Program-made: the position numbers and the translations under genes | Part shown: positions 37,648-46,667 of the stretch, piece by piece | How the letters are laid out: the number at the start of each line of letters is the position of its first letter | Numbering within the stretch: the stretch's first letter is position 1 | Notes under the pieces: model-generated | The model's input: the letters and a program-made list of their open reading frames with translations, nothing else | What the model was told of the DNA's origin: nothing | The model's database searches: none | Origin: DASYPQ01 sp046155895 | Lineage (GTDB): Bacteria > Planctomycetota > UBA1135 > GCA-002686595 | Reading direction: 5' to 3' | Length of the DNA stretch: 64,000 nt | NCBI GenBank assembly: GCA_046155895.1 | Contig: JBJXFB010000118.1 | Span: 1-64,000, forward strand

Positions 37648-38840
37648 AGTCGATGGCAGCGCGATTCGGAGGCGGAAAACCTCGCGAGCGCTTGCCGAAG
37701 TCGGTGATCGCGTTCGGGTGGACGAGCTTCTTCACCGACGTCTCGAGCGAGATGATCGCTCCGCTCCTGCCCTTCTTCCTCACGAGCATGCTCGGAGGCG
37801 GCGCTCTCGCACTGGGCTGGGTCGAAGGCTTCGCCGACGCGCTCTCGAGCGTGCTGAAGCTCGTCTCCGGACGGCTCTCGGATCGATTCGGCCGATCGCG
37901 CCTCTTCGTCCTCGGAGGCTACGTCCTCTCGTCCATCGCAAGACCGCTCGTCGCGCTCGCCGCCGCGCCCTGGCACGTCGTCGCCGTGCGCGCGCTCGAT
38001 CGGACGGGCAAGGGCCTGCGGACCAGCCCGCGCGACTCGATCATCGCCGCGGAGACGCCGGCGGCGCGCCGCGGGGAAGCCTTCGGATTCCAGCGCGCGA
38101 TGGACCATGCGGGAGCGGTCGTCGGGCCGCTCGCCGCGATCGCGCTGCTCCAGTTCGCCACGACGGACCTGCGCGTCGTGTTCGGGCTCGCCGCGATCCC
38201 GGGCGCGATCGCTTGCGCCGTGATCGTCTTGTTCGTGCGCGAGCCGGTGCGCGCGGCCCGAGCGCCCGGCGCGGTCGCCCAGCGGCTCGGAACGCCGAAC
38301 CGGGCGCTCCTGAAGCTCCTCGTGCCGCTGGCGATCTTCACCATCGGCAATGCGAGCGATCTCTTCCTCCTGCTCCAGCTCGCCGAGCACGACTCCGGCC
38401 CGATCCAGCTCTCGCTCCTGTGGCTGGGGCTGCACGCCGTGAAGGCGGTGTCGTCCTTCTTCGGCGGAAGGCTCTCCGATCGCTTCGGTCCGCTGGCGAT
38501 GATCGCCTCGGGATGGATGGTGTACGCAGCCGTGTACCTCGGTCTCGCGCTCGCCGAGGACCGGATCGTGATCGTGTCCTTGTGTCTCGCGTACGGGGCC
38601 TACCACGGCATGACGGAAGGAGCGGAGAAGGCGCTCGTGAGCCGCGTCGCGCCAAGCGCGGACCGCGGCACGGCGTTCGGCTGGTATTACATGACCACGG
38701 GACTCCTGGCGCTGCCCGCGAGCGTGATCTTCGGCGCGGTGTGGAGCACGCACGGCAGCGCGACCGCATTCGGGATGGGCGCTGTGCTCGCGGGGACGGC
38801 GAGCGCCGCGCTCCTCGTGCTGCGTCCGGGTCGGAGCTAG
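37644..38840 (+). CDS. MFS transporter
   Basis: This 398-residue membrane protein has twelve hydrophobic segments and MFS loops. SGRLSDRFGRSR between helices 2 and 3 is the classical GxLaDrxGrk motif, and GGRLSDRFGP repeats it in the second half. SVIAFGWTSFFTDVSSEMI at the start and RTGKGLRTSPRDSII are typical of a bacterial subgroup often called YfmO- or Bcr-like, but substrates of this subgroup are not known. GTG 37644 lies in a GTGA overlap with the phosphodiesterase stop; ATG 37653 would shorten it by three residues. It may move the substrate or product of the coupled phosphodiesterase. It converges on the 7-heme cytochrome gene. Confidence 0.85.
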   Translation: MKSMAARFGGGKPRERLPKSVIAFGWTSFFTDVSSEMIAPLLPFFLTSMLGGGALALGWVEGFADALSSVLKLVSGRLSDRFGRSRLFVLGGYVLSSIARPLVALAAAPWHVVAVRALDRTGKGLRTSPRDSIIAAETPAARRGEAFGFQRAMDHAGAVVGPLAAIALLQFATTDLRVVFGLAAIPGAIACAVIVLFVREPVRAARAPGAVAQRLGTPNRALLKLLVPLAIFTIGNASDLFLLLQLAEHDSGPIQLSLLWLGLHAVKAVSSFFGGRLSDRFGPLAMIASGWMVYAAVYLGLALAEDRIVIVSLCLAYGAYHGMTEGAEKALVSRVAPSADRGTAFGWYYMTTGLLALPASVIFGAVWSTHGSATAFGMGAVLAGTASAALLVLRPGRS

Positions 38841-38859
38841 GTTCCCTCCACTCGCGACT

Positions 38860-40647
38860 TCAGCGCCACAGCGCAGCTCGCGACGGATCGAGCTGGATCG
38901 CCGCGCGCTTCCACCGGGCGGCTTCCTCGGGCCTCCCCGCGCTCTCGTAGTGGCCCGCCAGCGCGCCCGCGACCGTCGCGTCCGGGGCGATCGCGAAGGC
39001 TCTCTCGAGATCGGCGGCGCAGCCCTCCGCGTCGCCGAGTTGGAACCGCATGACGCCGCGGTTGCGCAGCGCGGTCCACGCGGCCGGGTGCGCCTCGATC
39101 GCCTGGTCGAGCACGGCGATGCCTTCGCGCTGCCTTCCGAGCTTCCCGAGCACGAGCCCGAGGTTCACGGCGCACTCCGCGGAGGTCGGATCGAGCTCGA
39201 GACCGCGCGCGTAGGCCGCGCGGGCATCCTCGTTCCGATCCAGCGACTCGAAGAGCAGGCCGCGCAAATGGTGGTAGGTGGGAAGGCGCGCCGATGCCGG
39301 GCCCGGCTCGCGTTCCGCGAACGGGAGCGCGAGATCGGAGTGGCCCGAAGCGATCTCCACCATCATCCAGAGGCCCGGATCCTGCGTGTACGGCGGCGGC
39401 TCGCGGCCGGGCCAGGCGAATACCGCGAACGAACCATCCTTCGACTCGTGCACGCGCAGGGGCTTCCTCGGGGACGGCGCACCCGGGTTCCTGCGGATGA
39501 AGTGGTCGTGGATCTCGACGTGCGCGACGTCGAACACTCCCGTGCGGCGCATGTGGCAGTCGACACAGTCGTTCCCGCCGCGCTCCGCCATCGGCTTCGT
39601 GCAGCTCTCCTGCTCCGAGGCGTGGCACTGCTGGCAGGCATCGCGCACCACGCGCCGCTCGGCCGGGTCGAAGCTCGACTTGTGCGGGTCGTGGCACGTG
39701 ACGCAGGTCATGGGCCCGTGCCCGGATTTCTCGGCGCCCGAGTAGCAGGGCGAGAACAGGAGGCGCTCGACCTGGCTCACGAAGCGGATCTCCTCGGACC
39801 TGCCTGCCGCGAGGAAGACGGCACGACGGTCGAGCATGTCTCCCTCGGGGGGAACGATTCCGCGCGCGCCCGGTTCGAGGAGGAAGCTCGCGTCGCCCTG
39901 GAGGTGGCAGCGCGCGCAGAGCGAGAGGCTCTCGATCGCGCCGAGGCGGCTCGCCGCGAGAATCGGGTCCTTCTCGTTGCCTTGGGTGTGCGCGATTCCG
40001 TCGCGAGCGCGTTCACGCCACTCGACGTGTCCGTCGACGTCGCCGTGGCAAGCCGCGCACGAGATCCCCGAGGGTGACCAGGAGGCCGGATCGGGCCGCA
40101 GATTGAGCGGGTATCCGCGCGGCGGGAGGTTGTCGGTGTGGCAGGCGAGGCACTCCTCGAAGATCGGCGTCGTGAAGCGCGTTCCCGCCCGCATCTCGTG
40201 CCCGGGAGCGAGCGCTGCGTGGCGGTCTTTCGGATCGGTGATCAGCTCGATCGGCGCGAACCAGAGGAGATCGCCGACGACGGCGGCGTAGGAGCGGTCC
40301 ATGAGCCCCGCGCCGATCGCGAACGCGAGCTCGGCGTCGATCGCGACGGATCCGTCCTTCCACGTCTCCACGAGCCGCGGCTTGCCCTCGGCGGATCCGA
40401 ACCGGTAGGTCCAGCCCGCGGCATCCGTGACCGGCGCGAGATCGTCGAGCTCGCCCGGATGGATCCGCTCTAGCGCCTGCGCCATGCCCGTCTCCCGGTA
40501 GGAGCGCACGATGCTCTCGTGACACGCGAGGCACTTCGCGCCGATCGGGCTCGAATCCGCGGCAGGTCCGACCTCCAGCCGCTCCGGCGTCTCGCGCGAG
40601 CACGCACCGGCGACGAGCACGCCGAAGAGGAGGCCGGGGAGCTTCAT
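38860..40647 (-). CDS. 7-heme c-type cytochrome lipoprotein with TPR tail
   Basis: This 595-residue protein has a lipoprotein signal (LLFGVLVAGAC). Seven CXXCH motifs follow: CLACH, CLACH, CAACH, CARCH, CVTCH, CQQCH and CVDCH, spread over about 40-380. It has the layout of the multiheme cytochrome c554/NrfA-like families. From about 460 to the end are TPR units (RLPTYHHLRGLLFESL, ECAVNLGLVLGKLG, ALRNRGVMRFQLGD). Such cytochrome-TPR proteins occur in planctomycetes and related phyla with unknown redox partners. A -10-like TATATT (40666-40671, minus strand) precedes the ATG by 18 bases. It is divergent from the saccharopine dehydrogenase-like gene and faces the MFS gene. Confidence 0.87.
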   Translation of the reverse strand: MKLPGLLFGVLVAGACSRETPERLEVGPAADSSPIGAKCLACHESIVRSYRETGMAQALERIHPGELDDLAPVTDAAGWTYRFGSAEGKPRLVETWKDGSVAIDAELAFAIGAGLMDRSYAAVVGDLLWFAPIELITDPKDRHAALAPGHEMRAGTRFTTPIFEECLACHTDNLPPRGYPLNLRPDPASWSPSGISCAACHGDVDGHVEWRERARDGIAHTQGNEKDPILAASRLGAIESLSLCARCHLQGDASFLLEPGARGIVPPEGDMLDRRAVFLAAGRSEEIRFVSQVERLLFSPCYSGAEKSGHGPMTCVTCHDPHKSSFDPAERRVVRDACQQCHASEQESCTKPMAERGGNDCVDCHMRRTGVFDVAHVEIHDHFIRRNPGAPSPRKPLRVHESKDGSFAVFAWPGREPPPYTQDPGLWMMVEIASGHSDLALPFAEREPGPASARLPTYHHLRGLLFESLDRNEDARAAYARGLELDPTSAECAVNLGLVLGKLGRQREGIAVLDQAIEAHPAAWTALRNRGVMRFQLGDAEGCAADLERAFAIAPDATVAGALAGHYESAGRPEEAARWKRAAIQLDPSRAALWR

Positions 40648-40722
40648 CGCGGAACTGGGCGAGCCAATATATCCGCCGCGCGGATAGAATCCCGCGCCCG
40701 CAAAGCCAGGAGGAGGCTCCGA

Positions 40723-41850
40723 GTGTCTGGATTCCGATACGTCGTCTTCGGCGCAGGCCGTCAGGGCACCGCCGCCATCCACGATCTCGCCGTGAACTGT
40801 GCGGCCAGCGAAGTGCTGGTCGTCGAGCCTGACGGCGCACGCGCGCGGGACGCGGAGCGCCGGCTCGCGCGGCTCCTCGGCAAGGGAGCGCGTCGCCTGC
40901 GATTTGCGGGCGGTGCCGGAGCGAAGGACCTCGCTCGCGCCGACGTCGTCTTGAGCTGCGCGCCGTATTCGGCGAACCTCGCGCTCACGAAGCTCGCGCT
41001 CGAAGCCCATGTGCCGTTCTGCGACCTCGGCGGCAATCCGGAAACCGTCGCGAAGCAGGAGAAGCTCGCTTCGCGGACGCGCACGCCTGTCGTCCCCGAC
41101 TGCGGCGTCTCGCCGGGTCTCTCGAACATCTTCGCCGTCCACTGCGCCCGCGTGCACGGCGCCGACGAAGTGCACGTTCGCTGCGGCGGGCTGCCGATGG
41201 TCGCGCCGGACCGGAGGAAGAATCCGCTCCAGTACAAGCTCGTCTTCAGCCCGCTGGGCCTCATCAGCGAGTACAGCGGCCGCGTCCCTGTCATCCGCGG
41301 CGGCCGCGTGACGAGCGTCCAGGCCCTGTCCGTGATCGAGCCCTTCGATGCCGACCACGAGGCCTCGCCGACCTCGAACAACTCCCCGCAAGTCGTGGAG
41401 TACCTGCGCGACATCGGCGTGCGCGAGTACGACTACGCGACCGTGCGGTACCGCGGGCACTTCGAGCGCGTGCGCCGCTGGAAGACCGCCGGCTACCTGC
41501 GAGGGAACGCGCGCAAGGACGCCGAGCTCGCCGGGCGCCTCGAGAAGGATCGTGCGCTTCGCTACGACCCCCGGAAGGACCGCGACGTGCTGATCCTCTC
41601 CGTCCGCGGCTCGCGCGGGAGCCACGGCATGAAGCGCGGGCACGAGTACCGCCTCGACGTGGTCGCGAACGCGCGCACGAAGTTCACCGCGATGGAGCTG
41701 ACGACTTCCTGGGGCATCACGATCGTCGCGCACCACATCGCCAGCGGCCGCGGCGCCCCGAGAGGGTTCGCCACGCCCGAACGGTTCGTCGACACTGAAT
41801 GGGTGATCGCGGAGGTCGAGAGGCGGCTCAAACTGTCCGGCAGCCGGTAA
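40723..41850 (+). CDS. Saccharopine dehydrogenase-like oxidoreductase
   Basis: This 375-residue enzyme has an N-terminal Rossmann domain (YVVFGAGRQGTAAIHDL) and a C-terminal saccharopine dehydrogenase-type domain containing VVPDCGVSPGLSNIFAV and CGGLP. It is near lysine 6-dehydrogenase and carboxynorspermidine-synthase-like proteins, which act on amino-group substrates with NAD(P)H. The exact substrate is not predictable. The GTG start has an excellent AGGAGGAGG six bases upstream, and TAGAAT at 40685-40690 is a candidate -10, so this gene is led by a normal Shine-Dalgarno leader, unlike many neighbours. The next gene starts ten bases downstream and has its own -10-like hexamer. Confidence 0.83.
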   Translation: MSGFRYVVFGAGRQGTAAIHDLAVNCAASEVLVVEPDGARARDAERRLARLLGKGARRLRFAGGAGAKDLARADVVLSCAPYSANLALTKLALEAHVPFCDLGGNPETVAKQEKLASRTRTPVVPDCGVSPGLSNIFAVHCARVHGADEVHVRCGGLPMVAPDRRKNPLQYKLVFSPLGLISEYSGRVPVIRGGRVTSVQALSVIEPFDADHEASPTSNNSPQVVEYLRDIGVREYDYATVRYRGHFERVRRWKTAGYLRGNARKDAELAGRLEKDRALRYDPRKDRDVLILSVRGSRGSHGMKRGHEYRLDVVANARTKFTAMELTTSWGITIVAHHIASGRGAPRGFATPERFVDTEWVIAEVERRLKLSGSR

Positions 41851-41853
41851 ACT
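41848..41853 (+). promoter_or_regulatory. -10-like TAAACT before 8-heme cytochrome
   Basis: TAAACT overlaps the stop of the dehydrogenase gene and ends seven bases before the ATG at 41861. No Shine-Dalgarno sequence is present. Confidence 0.35.
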
Positions 41854-41860
41854 AGAAACT

Positions 41861-43774
41861 ATGATCGAGACGGGCCTCGCGCTTCTGCTGCTCGTCGCCG
41901 TCACGCTGCCCCTGACGATCGCGCTCATCCGCGGGCGCCCCGCCTCGGATCGCCGGCCCGCCTTCGCCGCGTGGGCGATCCTCGTCGCGGCCGTCGCGTG
42001 GCTCGCGGCGAGCTACGCGCCGCCCGAACGCGCGCGCAACCCGCCGACCGATCGCCCGCTCGAGCTCGCGCACGACGGTTACGTCTCCTCGCGCGCCTGC
42101 AAGGCGTGCCATCCCGAGGAATACGGCTCCTGGCACCGCTCCTACCACCGCACGATGACGCAGCCGGGATCGACGGACACGGTGCTCGGCCCGGTCGACA
42201 ACGTCCTCGTCCAATCGCGCGGGAGGCCGTTCGTGCTCCAGCGCCGCGGGAAGGAAGTGTGGGTCGAGCTCGACGATCCGGACTGGAAGGGCGATCCGCA
42301 ACGTGTCCCGCGTGTCTGGCGCGAGATCGTGCAGACGACCGGCTCGCACAACGAGCAGTTCTACTGGATCGCTTCGGGCGAGACGCGACAGCTCACGATC
42401 CTCCCCATCATGTACCGCCTGCTCGACGAGCAGAGCTGGGAGTCGCTCGACGGCTGCTGCATCAGCACGCCCGGCTCGGTCCAGGAGCTGGACAATGCCC
42501 GGTGGAATCGCGTCTGCAACCGCTGCCACGCAACGCATGCACTCCCTCGCATCGATCTCGCCGCCAACACGATGGACACGCACATGGCCGAGTTCGGGAT
42601 CGCCTGCGAAGCCTGCCACGGACCCGGCGGCGAGCACGCCGAGCTCCACCGCGATCCGCGGCGCCGCTACGCCGAGCACTTCGGCGAGGAGGCCGATCTC
42701 GCGATCGTCAATCCCGCGAAGCTCGTCAAGGAGCGCTCCGCGGAGGTGTGCGGACAGTGCCACTCGATCAGCGGCTTCCACGACGACCCTGCGCGCGAGC
42801 AGTGGCGGCGCGAGGGATTCCCCTACCGCCCCGGCGACGTCCTGGCCGACACGCGGCCGCTGATGCACTCCGGCGACGACCACTTCTGGCCCGACGGGGT
42901 GATTCGCATCTCGGGGCGCGAGTACAACGGGCTCGTGGCCTCGCCCTGCTTCGAGCGGGGAGAGATGACGTGCCTCTCGTGCCACTCGATGCACCGCACG
43001 GAAGGCGACACGCGCTCGCTCGACGAGTGGGCGAACGACCAGCTCAAGCCCGGCATGGACGGCGACGCGGCGTGCACGCAGTGCCACGACGAGTTCGCGA
43101 CGGCGGAGGCCATCGCCGCGCACACGCACCACGATTCGGGCTCGGAGGGGAGCTCGTGCATGAGCTGCCACATGCCCTACACGACCTACGGGCTTCGGAA
43201 GGCGATCCGCAGCCACACGATCTCCTCGCCGAGCGTGCAGGAGAGTGTCGGGATCGCTGGCCGTCCCAACGCGTGCAACCTCTGCCACCTCGACCGCACC
43301 CTCTCTTGGACAGCCGCGGAGCTCGAGCGCAACTACGGGATCGCGCCACCGGAGCTCGGCGAGGAGGAGCGATCGATCGCGGCGGGAGTCCTCTGGTCCG
43401 TGCGCGGCGACGCGGGGCAGCGCGCGCTCATCGCGTGGCACATGGGATGGGATTCCGCGCGCTCGGCGTCCGGCACCGACTGGATGACGCCGTTCCTCAC
43501 GACGCTCCTGCGCGATCCCTACAGCGCCGTGCGCTTCATTTCCAAGCGTTCGATCGCGCGTCAGCCCGAAGGCAATCGGCTCGTCGGCTACGACCCGATG
43601 GGGACTCCGGAGAGCTGGATCCGCCTCACGGATCCGGTCTACCTGGCCTGGGCGGCGAAGAAGCGCGCGGCGTCGCGCGAGCTCCTGATCGGCGAGGACG
43701 GCGGGCTGGACATGGCGCCGTTCCAGCTCCTACTCTCCCGCCGCGACCAGAAGCCCATGGTCCTCAACGAGTGA
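41861..43774 (+). CDS. 8-heme membrane-anchored c-type cytochrome
   Basis: This 637-residue protein has two N-terminal hydrophobic segments (LALLLLVAVTLPLTIALI and AAWAILVAAVAWLAASYA) and then a periplasmic body. Eight CXXCH motifs are seen: CKACH, CNRCH, CEACH, CGQCH, CLSCH, CTQCH, CMSCH and CNLCH. Spacing resembles cytochrome c554 / octaheme oxidoreductase-like families; no CX2CK or other special catalytic heme motif is present. It ends in a 130-residue helical, heme-free domain. Its stop overlaps the next gene's GTG, so it is coupled to a small membrane protein that could be its quinone-side partner. The physiological substrate is unknown. Confidence 0.87.
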   Translation: MIETGLALLLLVAVTLPLTIALIRGRPASDRRPAFAAWAILVAAVAWLAASYAPPERARNPPTDRPLELAHDGYVSSRACKACHPEEYGSWHRSYHRTMTQPGSTDTVLGPVDNVLVQSRGRPFVLQRRGKEVWVELDDPDWKGDPQRVPRVWREIVQTTGSHNEQFYWIASGETRQLTILPIMYRLLDEQSWESLDGCCISTPGSVQELDNARWNRVCNRCHATHALPRIDLAANTMDTHMAEFGIACEACHGPGGEHAELHRDPRRRYAEHFGEEADLAIVNPAKLVKERSAEVCGQCHSISGFHDDPAREQWRREGFPYRPGDVLADTRPLMHSGDDHFWPDGVIRISGREYNGLVASPCFERGEMTCLSCHSMHRTEGDTRSLDEWANDQLKPGMDGDAACTQCHDEFATAEAIAAHTHHDSGSEGSSCMSCHMPYTTYGLRKAIRSHTISSPSVQESVGIAGRPNACNLCHLDRTLSWTAAELERNYGIAPPELGEEERSIAAGVLWSVRGDAGQRALIAWHMGWDSARSASGTDWMTPFLTTLLRDPYSAVRFISKRSIARQPEGNRLVGYDPMGTPESWIRLTDPVYLAWAAKKRAASRELLIGEDGGLDMAPFQLLLSRRDQKPMVLNE

Positions 43775-44241
43775 AGAAGCCTCCCCCGCCCGAGGCCGCG
43801 TCGCCGGGACGCTCGCCCTCGACGCCGCTCGGGCGCCGTCACTTGCGCCTCGGATGGCTCGCGATCCTCGTGTTCCTGACGCTCGGGATCGCGCTCGAGG
43901 CGCTGCACGGCTTCAAGGTCGACTGGTACCTGAACGTCGCGAACGAGACGCGCCGGCTCATGTTCACGCTCGCGCACGCGCACGGCGTCCTCCTCGGGCT
44001 CCTGCACCTGGGCTTCGCGTTCACGCTGCGCGAGCTCGAGCTCGAATCGGCGCGCTGGACGAGGACCGTCTCGCCCTTCCTCACCGGAGCGACGGTGCTC
44101 CTCCCCGGCGGGTTCTTTCTCGGCGGCGTGATGATCTACGACGGGGATCCGGGCGTCGGGATCCTCCTGGTGCCGGTCGGGGCGCTGCTCCTGCTCGTCG
44201 CGGTGGGCGTCCTGAACATGCGCCTGACGAAGCGCGGCTGA
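43771..44241 (+). CDS. Small four-helix membrane protein coupled to 8-heme cytochrome
   Basis: This 156-residue protein has about four hydrophobic helices. LGWLAILVFLTLGIALEAL comes first, then a helix with several His residues (LAHAHGVLLGLLHLGFAF), then SPFLTGATVLLPGGFFLGGVM and LVPVGALLLLVAVGVL. His in two positions one turn apart in the second helix could bind a heme or metal, but this is speculation. A Pro-rich cytoplasmic tail precedes the first helix. It starts with GTG in a four-base overlap (43771-43774) with the cytochrome gene. I do not recognise the family. Confidence 0.6.
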   Translation: MKKPPPPEAASPGRSPSTPLGRRHLRLGWLAILVFLTLGIALEALHGFKVDWYLNVANETRRLMFTLAHAHGVLLGLLHLGFAFTLRELELESARWTRTVSPFLTGATVLLPGGFFLGGVMIYDGDPGVGILLVPVGALLLLVAVGVLNMRLTKRG

Positions 44242-44268
44242 TCGGTTTCGGCGCTTCGTTCCCGCGGG

Positions 44269-44274
44269 TATCTT
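44269..44274 (+). promoter_or_regulatory. -10-like TATCTT, leaderless peptidase gene
   Basis: The hexamer ends seven bases before the ATG at 44282. No Shine-Dalgarno sequence is present. Confidence 0.4.
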
Positions 44275-44281
44275 GGCCCGC

Positions 44282-46384
44282 ATGAAGATCGTCCCCTTCG
44301 CTCTGCTCCTTGCTTTCTCCACGACCGGTTTCGCCAGCGCGCAAGCGCCCGACGACGTCCTGACCGCGCAGGACGTCGCGAAGATCCGATCGGTCACGGC
44401 GGCCGAGATCTCCCCCGACGGGAAGCAGGTCGCGTTCCTGCGTTCCGTCCCGCGCGATCCCGGCGTCGACGAGGACGGTTCGTCGTGGACCGAGCTGTGG
44501 GTCCTCGACCTCGAGGACGGACGCGAGCGGCCGTTCGTCGCGGGGAAGGTCGACGTGTCGGCCATCGAATGGTCGGACGACGGCGAGAACATCACGTTCC
44601 TCGCGAAGCGCGGCGACGACAAATTCACCTCGCTCTACGTGATCCCGACCGGAGGCGGCGAGGCCCGGAAGGAGCTCTCGCTGTCGTCGAACATCGCCTC
44701 GTACAGCTACTCGCCCGACCGCAAGCGCGTCGCGTTGGCCGCGAAGGACCCCGAGGACGCGGGGAAGAAGAAGCTCCAGGACAAGGGCTTCAAGCAGGAG
44801 GTCTACGAGGAGGACGAGAAATTCACGCGCGTGTGGATCGCGGAGCTCGGGGAGGGGAAACCCGAGCCGCGCGCGCTGCCGATCGAGGACTCGATCCACC
44901 AGGTGCACTGGAGCCCTACGGACGAGCGGATCCTCGTCACGATGTCGCCGACGCCGCTGGTCGACGACCAGTACATGCGTCAGCGCGTGCGGATCGTCGA
45001 TTCGAAGTCGGGCGAGATCCTGGCGCGCATCCAGAACCCCGGGAAGCTCGAGAAAGTCGCGTGGAGCCCCGACGGCAAGCGCGTCGCTCTCGTCACGGCC
45101 GCCGACATGAACGATCCGGACGCGGGAAGGCTCGCCATCTGCTCCGCGGACGGCGGCGATCCGGTCGATCTCTTCCCCGGCTGGAAGGGCGAGGCGGAGG
45201 AGATCGCGTGGCAGGCGCCGGACGTCCTCATGTACACCGGGAGCGAAGGGGTGTGGACCATCCTCGGCAAGGCCACGATCGACGCAGCGGGCAAGGCGAC
45301 CGACAAGCGGATCCTCTCGCCCGGCGCCGGAGTCTTCACGACGTTCTCGTTGTCGGAGGACGGACAGCAAGCGGCGTTCTGTGGCAGCGCGGACGTGCAC
45401 CCTTCGGAAGTGTTCTCGATGAGCCACGGCGACACGGAGCCGCAGCGTCGCACGAACAGCAACCCCTGGCTGGGCGAGAAGCGACTTGCCAAACAGGAGG
45501 TCATCCGCCACAAGGCGCGCGACGGCCTCGAGCTCGAAGGGATCCTCGTGCGCCCGCTCGACGAGGTGAAGGGCCAGCGCTACCCGCTGATCCTCTACGT
45601 CCACGGCGGGCCCGAAGCGCACGAGATGAACGGCTGGCAGACCGCCTACAGCAAGCCGGGGCAGGTCGCGGCCGCGGCGGGCTTCGCGACGTTCTACCCC
45701 AACTATCGCGGCAGCACCGGCCGGGGTGTCGAATTCAGCAAGTCGAGCCAGGCCGATCCGGCCGGCAAGGAGTTCGACGACCTCGTCGACGCCGTCGACC
45801 ACCTCGTCTCGATCGGCCTCGCCGACAAGGCGAAGGTCGGCATCACGGGCGGCAGCTACGGCGGCTATGCGACAGCGTGGTGCGCGACGAAGTACTCCGA
45901 CCGCTTCGCCGCGGGCGTCATGTTCGTCGGGATCAGCGACAAGATCAGCAAGGTCGGCACGACGGACATCCCCGACGAGGACTTCTACGTGCACACGCGC
46001 AAGCGGCCGTGGGAGAACTGGCAGATGATGCTCGAGCGCAGCCCAATCTTCCACGCGGAGAACTGCAAGACGCCGCTCCTGATCCTGCACGGCAAGGACG
46101 ACCCGCGCGTGAACCCCGGGCAGTCGCGCGAGATGTACCGGCACCTCAAGCTGCGAGGCAAGGCGCCGGTGCGGCTCGTGCTGTATCCCGGCGAGGGGCA
46201 CGGCAACCGGAAGGCGTGCTCGAAACTCGACTACAACGTGCGGATGATGCAGTGGATGGAGCACTACCTGAAGGGCCCGGGCGGAGCGCCGCCGGATTCC
46301 GAGGTCGACTACTCGGTGCCAGAAGAGAAGAAGGAGGAAGCGACCGCTGTTCCGGCGTCGGCGACGGGCTCGTCAGGGAGGTGA
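44282..46384 (+). CDS. Secreted S9-family prolyl oligopeptidase-like peptidase
   Basis: This 700-residue protein has a signal peptide (FALLLAFSTTGFASAQ). A seven-bladed beta-propeller of PD40/WD40-like repeats follows (ISPDGKQVAFLRS, WSPDGKRVALVT), to about residue 400. The C-terminal alpha/beta hydrolase domain has nucleophile Ser525 in GGSYGGY, an Asp around 606 in HGKDDPR and His640 in GEGHGN. It fits dipeptidyl-peptidase IV / acylaminoacyl-peptidase-type S9 enzymes, which cleave small peptides after they pass the propeller. It is probably periplasmic. The ATG at 44282 was chosen over TTG 44273 for the signal peptide and the -10 spacing. It ends in a Glu/Ala/Ser-rich tail. Confidence 0.92.
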   Translation: MKIVPFALLLAFSTTGFASAQAPDDVLTAQDVAKIRSVTAAEISPDGKQVAFLRSVPRDPGVDEDGSSWTELWVLDLEDGRERPFVAGKVDVSAIEWSDDGENITFLAKRGDDKFTSLYVIPTGGGEARKELSLSSNIASYSYSPDRKRVALAAKDPEDAGKKKLQDKGFKQEVYEEDEKFTRVWIAELGEGKPEPRALPIEDSIHQVHWSPTDERILVTMSPTPLVDDQYMRQRVRIVDSKSGEILARIQNPGKLEKVAWSPDGKRVALVTAADMNDPDAGRLAICSADGGDPVDLFPGWKGEAEEIAWQAPDVLMYTGSEGVWTILGKATIDAAGKATDKRILSPGAGVFTTFSLSEDGQQAAFCGSADVHPSEVFSMSHGDTEPQRRTNSNPWLGEKRLAKQEVIRHKARDGLELEGILVRPLDEVKGQRYPLILYVHGGPEAHEMNGWQTAYSKPGQVAAAAGFATFYPNYRGSTGRGVEFSKSSQADPAGKEFDDLVDAVDHLVSIGLADKAKVGITGGSYGGYATAWCATKYSDRFAAGVMFVGISDKISKVGTTDIPDEDFYVHTRKRPWENWQMMLERSPIFHAENCKTPLLILHGKDDPRVNPGQSREMYRHLKLRGKAPVRLVLYPGEGHGNRKACSKLDYNVRMMQWMEHYLKGPGGAPPDSEVDYSVPEEKKEEATAVPASATGSSGR

Positions 46385-46667
46385 CCTCGAACTGACCGCG
46401 TTTCGATTCGTTCATCCGCATTCCAGGCGAGTCGTCCAGACATCGGACGAGTTCTCGCTTCCTCCGATGGACCGGTGGGAAAGAGTCCGCATGGATCTTC
46501 CCGCGCTTTCACGAGTTGCGCCGATCGCCGCTCGATAGGTTGGCCGGTGGATCGAAGGGCACGCGCGTTGCTTGCGCGCTGCAACCCTGCGGGTCGCTCG
46601 GCTTCGTGGGGATGTACGGTCCGGTCGAGTCGAGGCATCGGGGAGCAACAGCGAGGAGAGCGTCGGC
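46385..46667. other. Gap before the electron-conduit locus
   Basis: This 283-bp gap lies upstream of the flavocytochrome gene. A TAGGTT hexamer occurs near 46536, and GAGGAG (46653-46658) is a Shine-Dalgarno sequence for the next gene. I found no RNA gene or plausible ORF. Confidence 0.35.
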
